Positions 5,790 through 5,797 of a DNA stretch of 5,797 bases are shown here, piece by piece (positions within the stretch are counted from its first letter, which is position 1; every line of letters starts with the position of its first letter). A program made the position numbers and the translations under genes. A model generated the notes under the pieces. It ran no database searches. It saw only the letters and a list, made by a program, of their open reading frames with translations, and was not told the DNA's origin. The stretch comes from Candidatus Roizmanbacteria bacterium CG_4_10_14_0_8_um_filter_33_9 (GTDB lineage: Bacteria > Patescibacteriota > Microgenomatia > UBA1406 > GWC2-37-13): positions 1 through 5,797 of the forward strand of contig PFLI01000087.1 in NCBI GenBank assembly GCA_002785065.1, given 5' to 3'.

Positions 5790-5797
5790 ATGCAGTA

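Noticed and set aside
1..5797. Mobile element, CRISPR array, tRNA/rRNA or a multi-gene defence system
   Set aside because: I saw no transposase or integrase motif, no regularly spaced repeats, no cloverleaf or rRNA core sequence, and no gene cluster with a shared function.

Overview
The window is AT-rich bacterial DNA with five protein-coding loci. Three read leftward from clear minus-strand promoters or terminators, one reads rightward, and a broken fifth runs off the right edge. CIRCE-like heat-shock operators, a sigma70-type promoter set, an intrinsic terminator and a twin-arginine signal peptide all point to Bacteria. Apart from the small heat-shock gene, no gene shows a Shine-Dalgarno sequence, and every terminal stop codon is TAA. 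The gene content (YunD/UshA-like nucleotidase, Hsp20, DehI-like protein, DUF4342, an orphan Tat substrate) would fit an uncultured lineage, but no phylum can be fixed from the sequence alone.

Left part (1-2160): a 5'-nucleotidase-type metallophosphoesterase (46-1509, minus) lies downstream of an Hsp20 gene (1591-2013, minus). A strong intrinsic terminator (1544-1570) separates them. The Hsp20 control region is the richest part of the window. It has a TTGACA promoter, two adjacent 27-bp CIRCE-like inverted repeats (2090-2116 and 2118-2144), and a leader of about 100 nt. In that leader the G-rich ribosome binding site can be locked in a hairpin, while a competing hairpin would release it. This suggests two layers of control: HrcA-type repression of transcription, and RNA structure acting on translation.

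Middle (2163-3300): a divergent gene (2178-3038, plus) encodes a 286-residue protein resembling the DehI family of 2-haloacid dehalogenases. Its extended -10 box is spaced so that the transcript should begin at the ATG, giving a leaderless mRNA. Its -35 region overlaps the Hsp20 -35 and the edge of the CIRCE-like site, so the two genes may be co-regulated. A 262-bp non-coding convergent gap follows.

Right part (3301-5797): a large unrecognised protein (minus) has an intact body of about 676 codons. Its first codons, in another frame from an ATG at 5419, encode a textbook Tat signal peptide. A single-base slip in a G-rich run at 5365-5371 separates the two. A near-consensus promoter (5450-5478) and a 23-bp inverted repeat (5483-5505) sit upstream. 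At the edge lies a DUF4342 gene (5538-5789, minus) with an in-frame TGA at codon 32. I see no defence system, mobile element, CRISPR array or RNA gene. The most noteworthy items are the Hsp20 control region, the two neighbouring coding lesions and the orphan Tat substrate.
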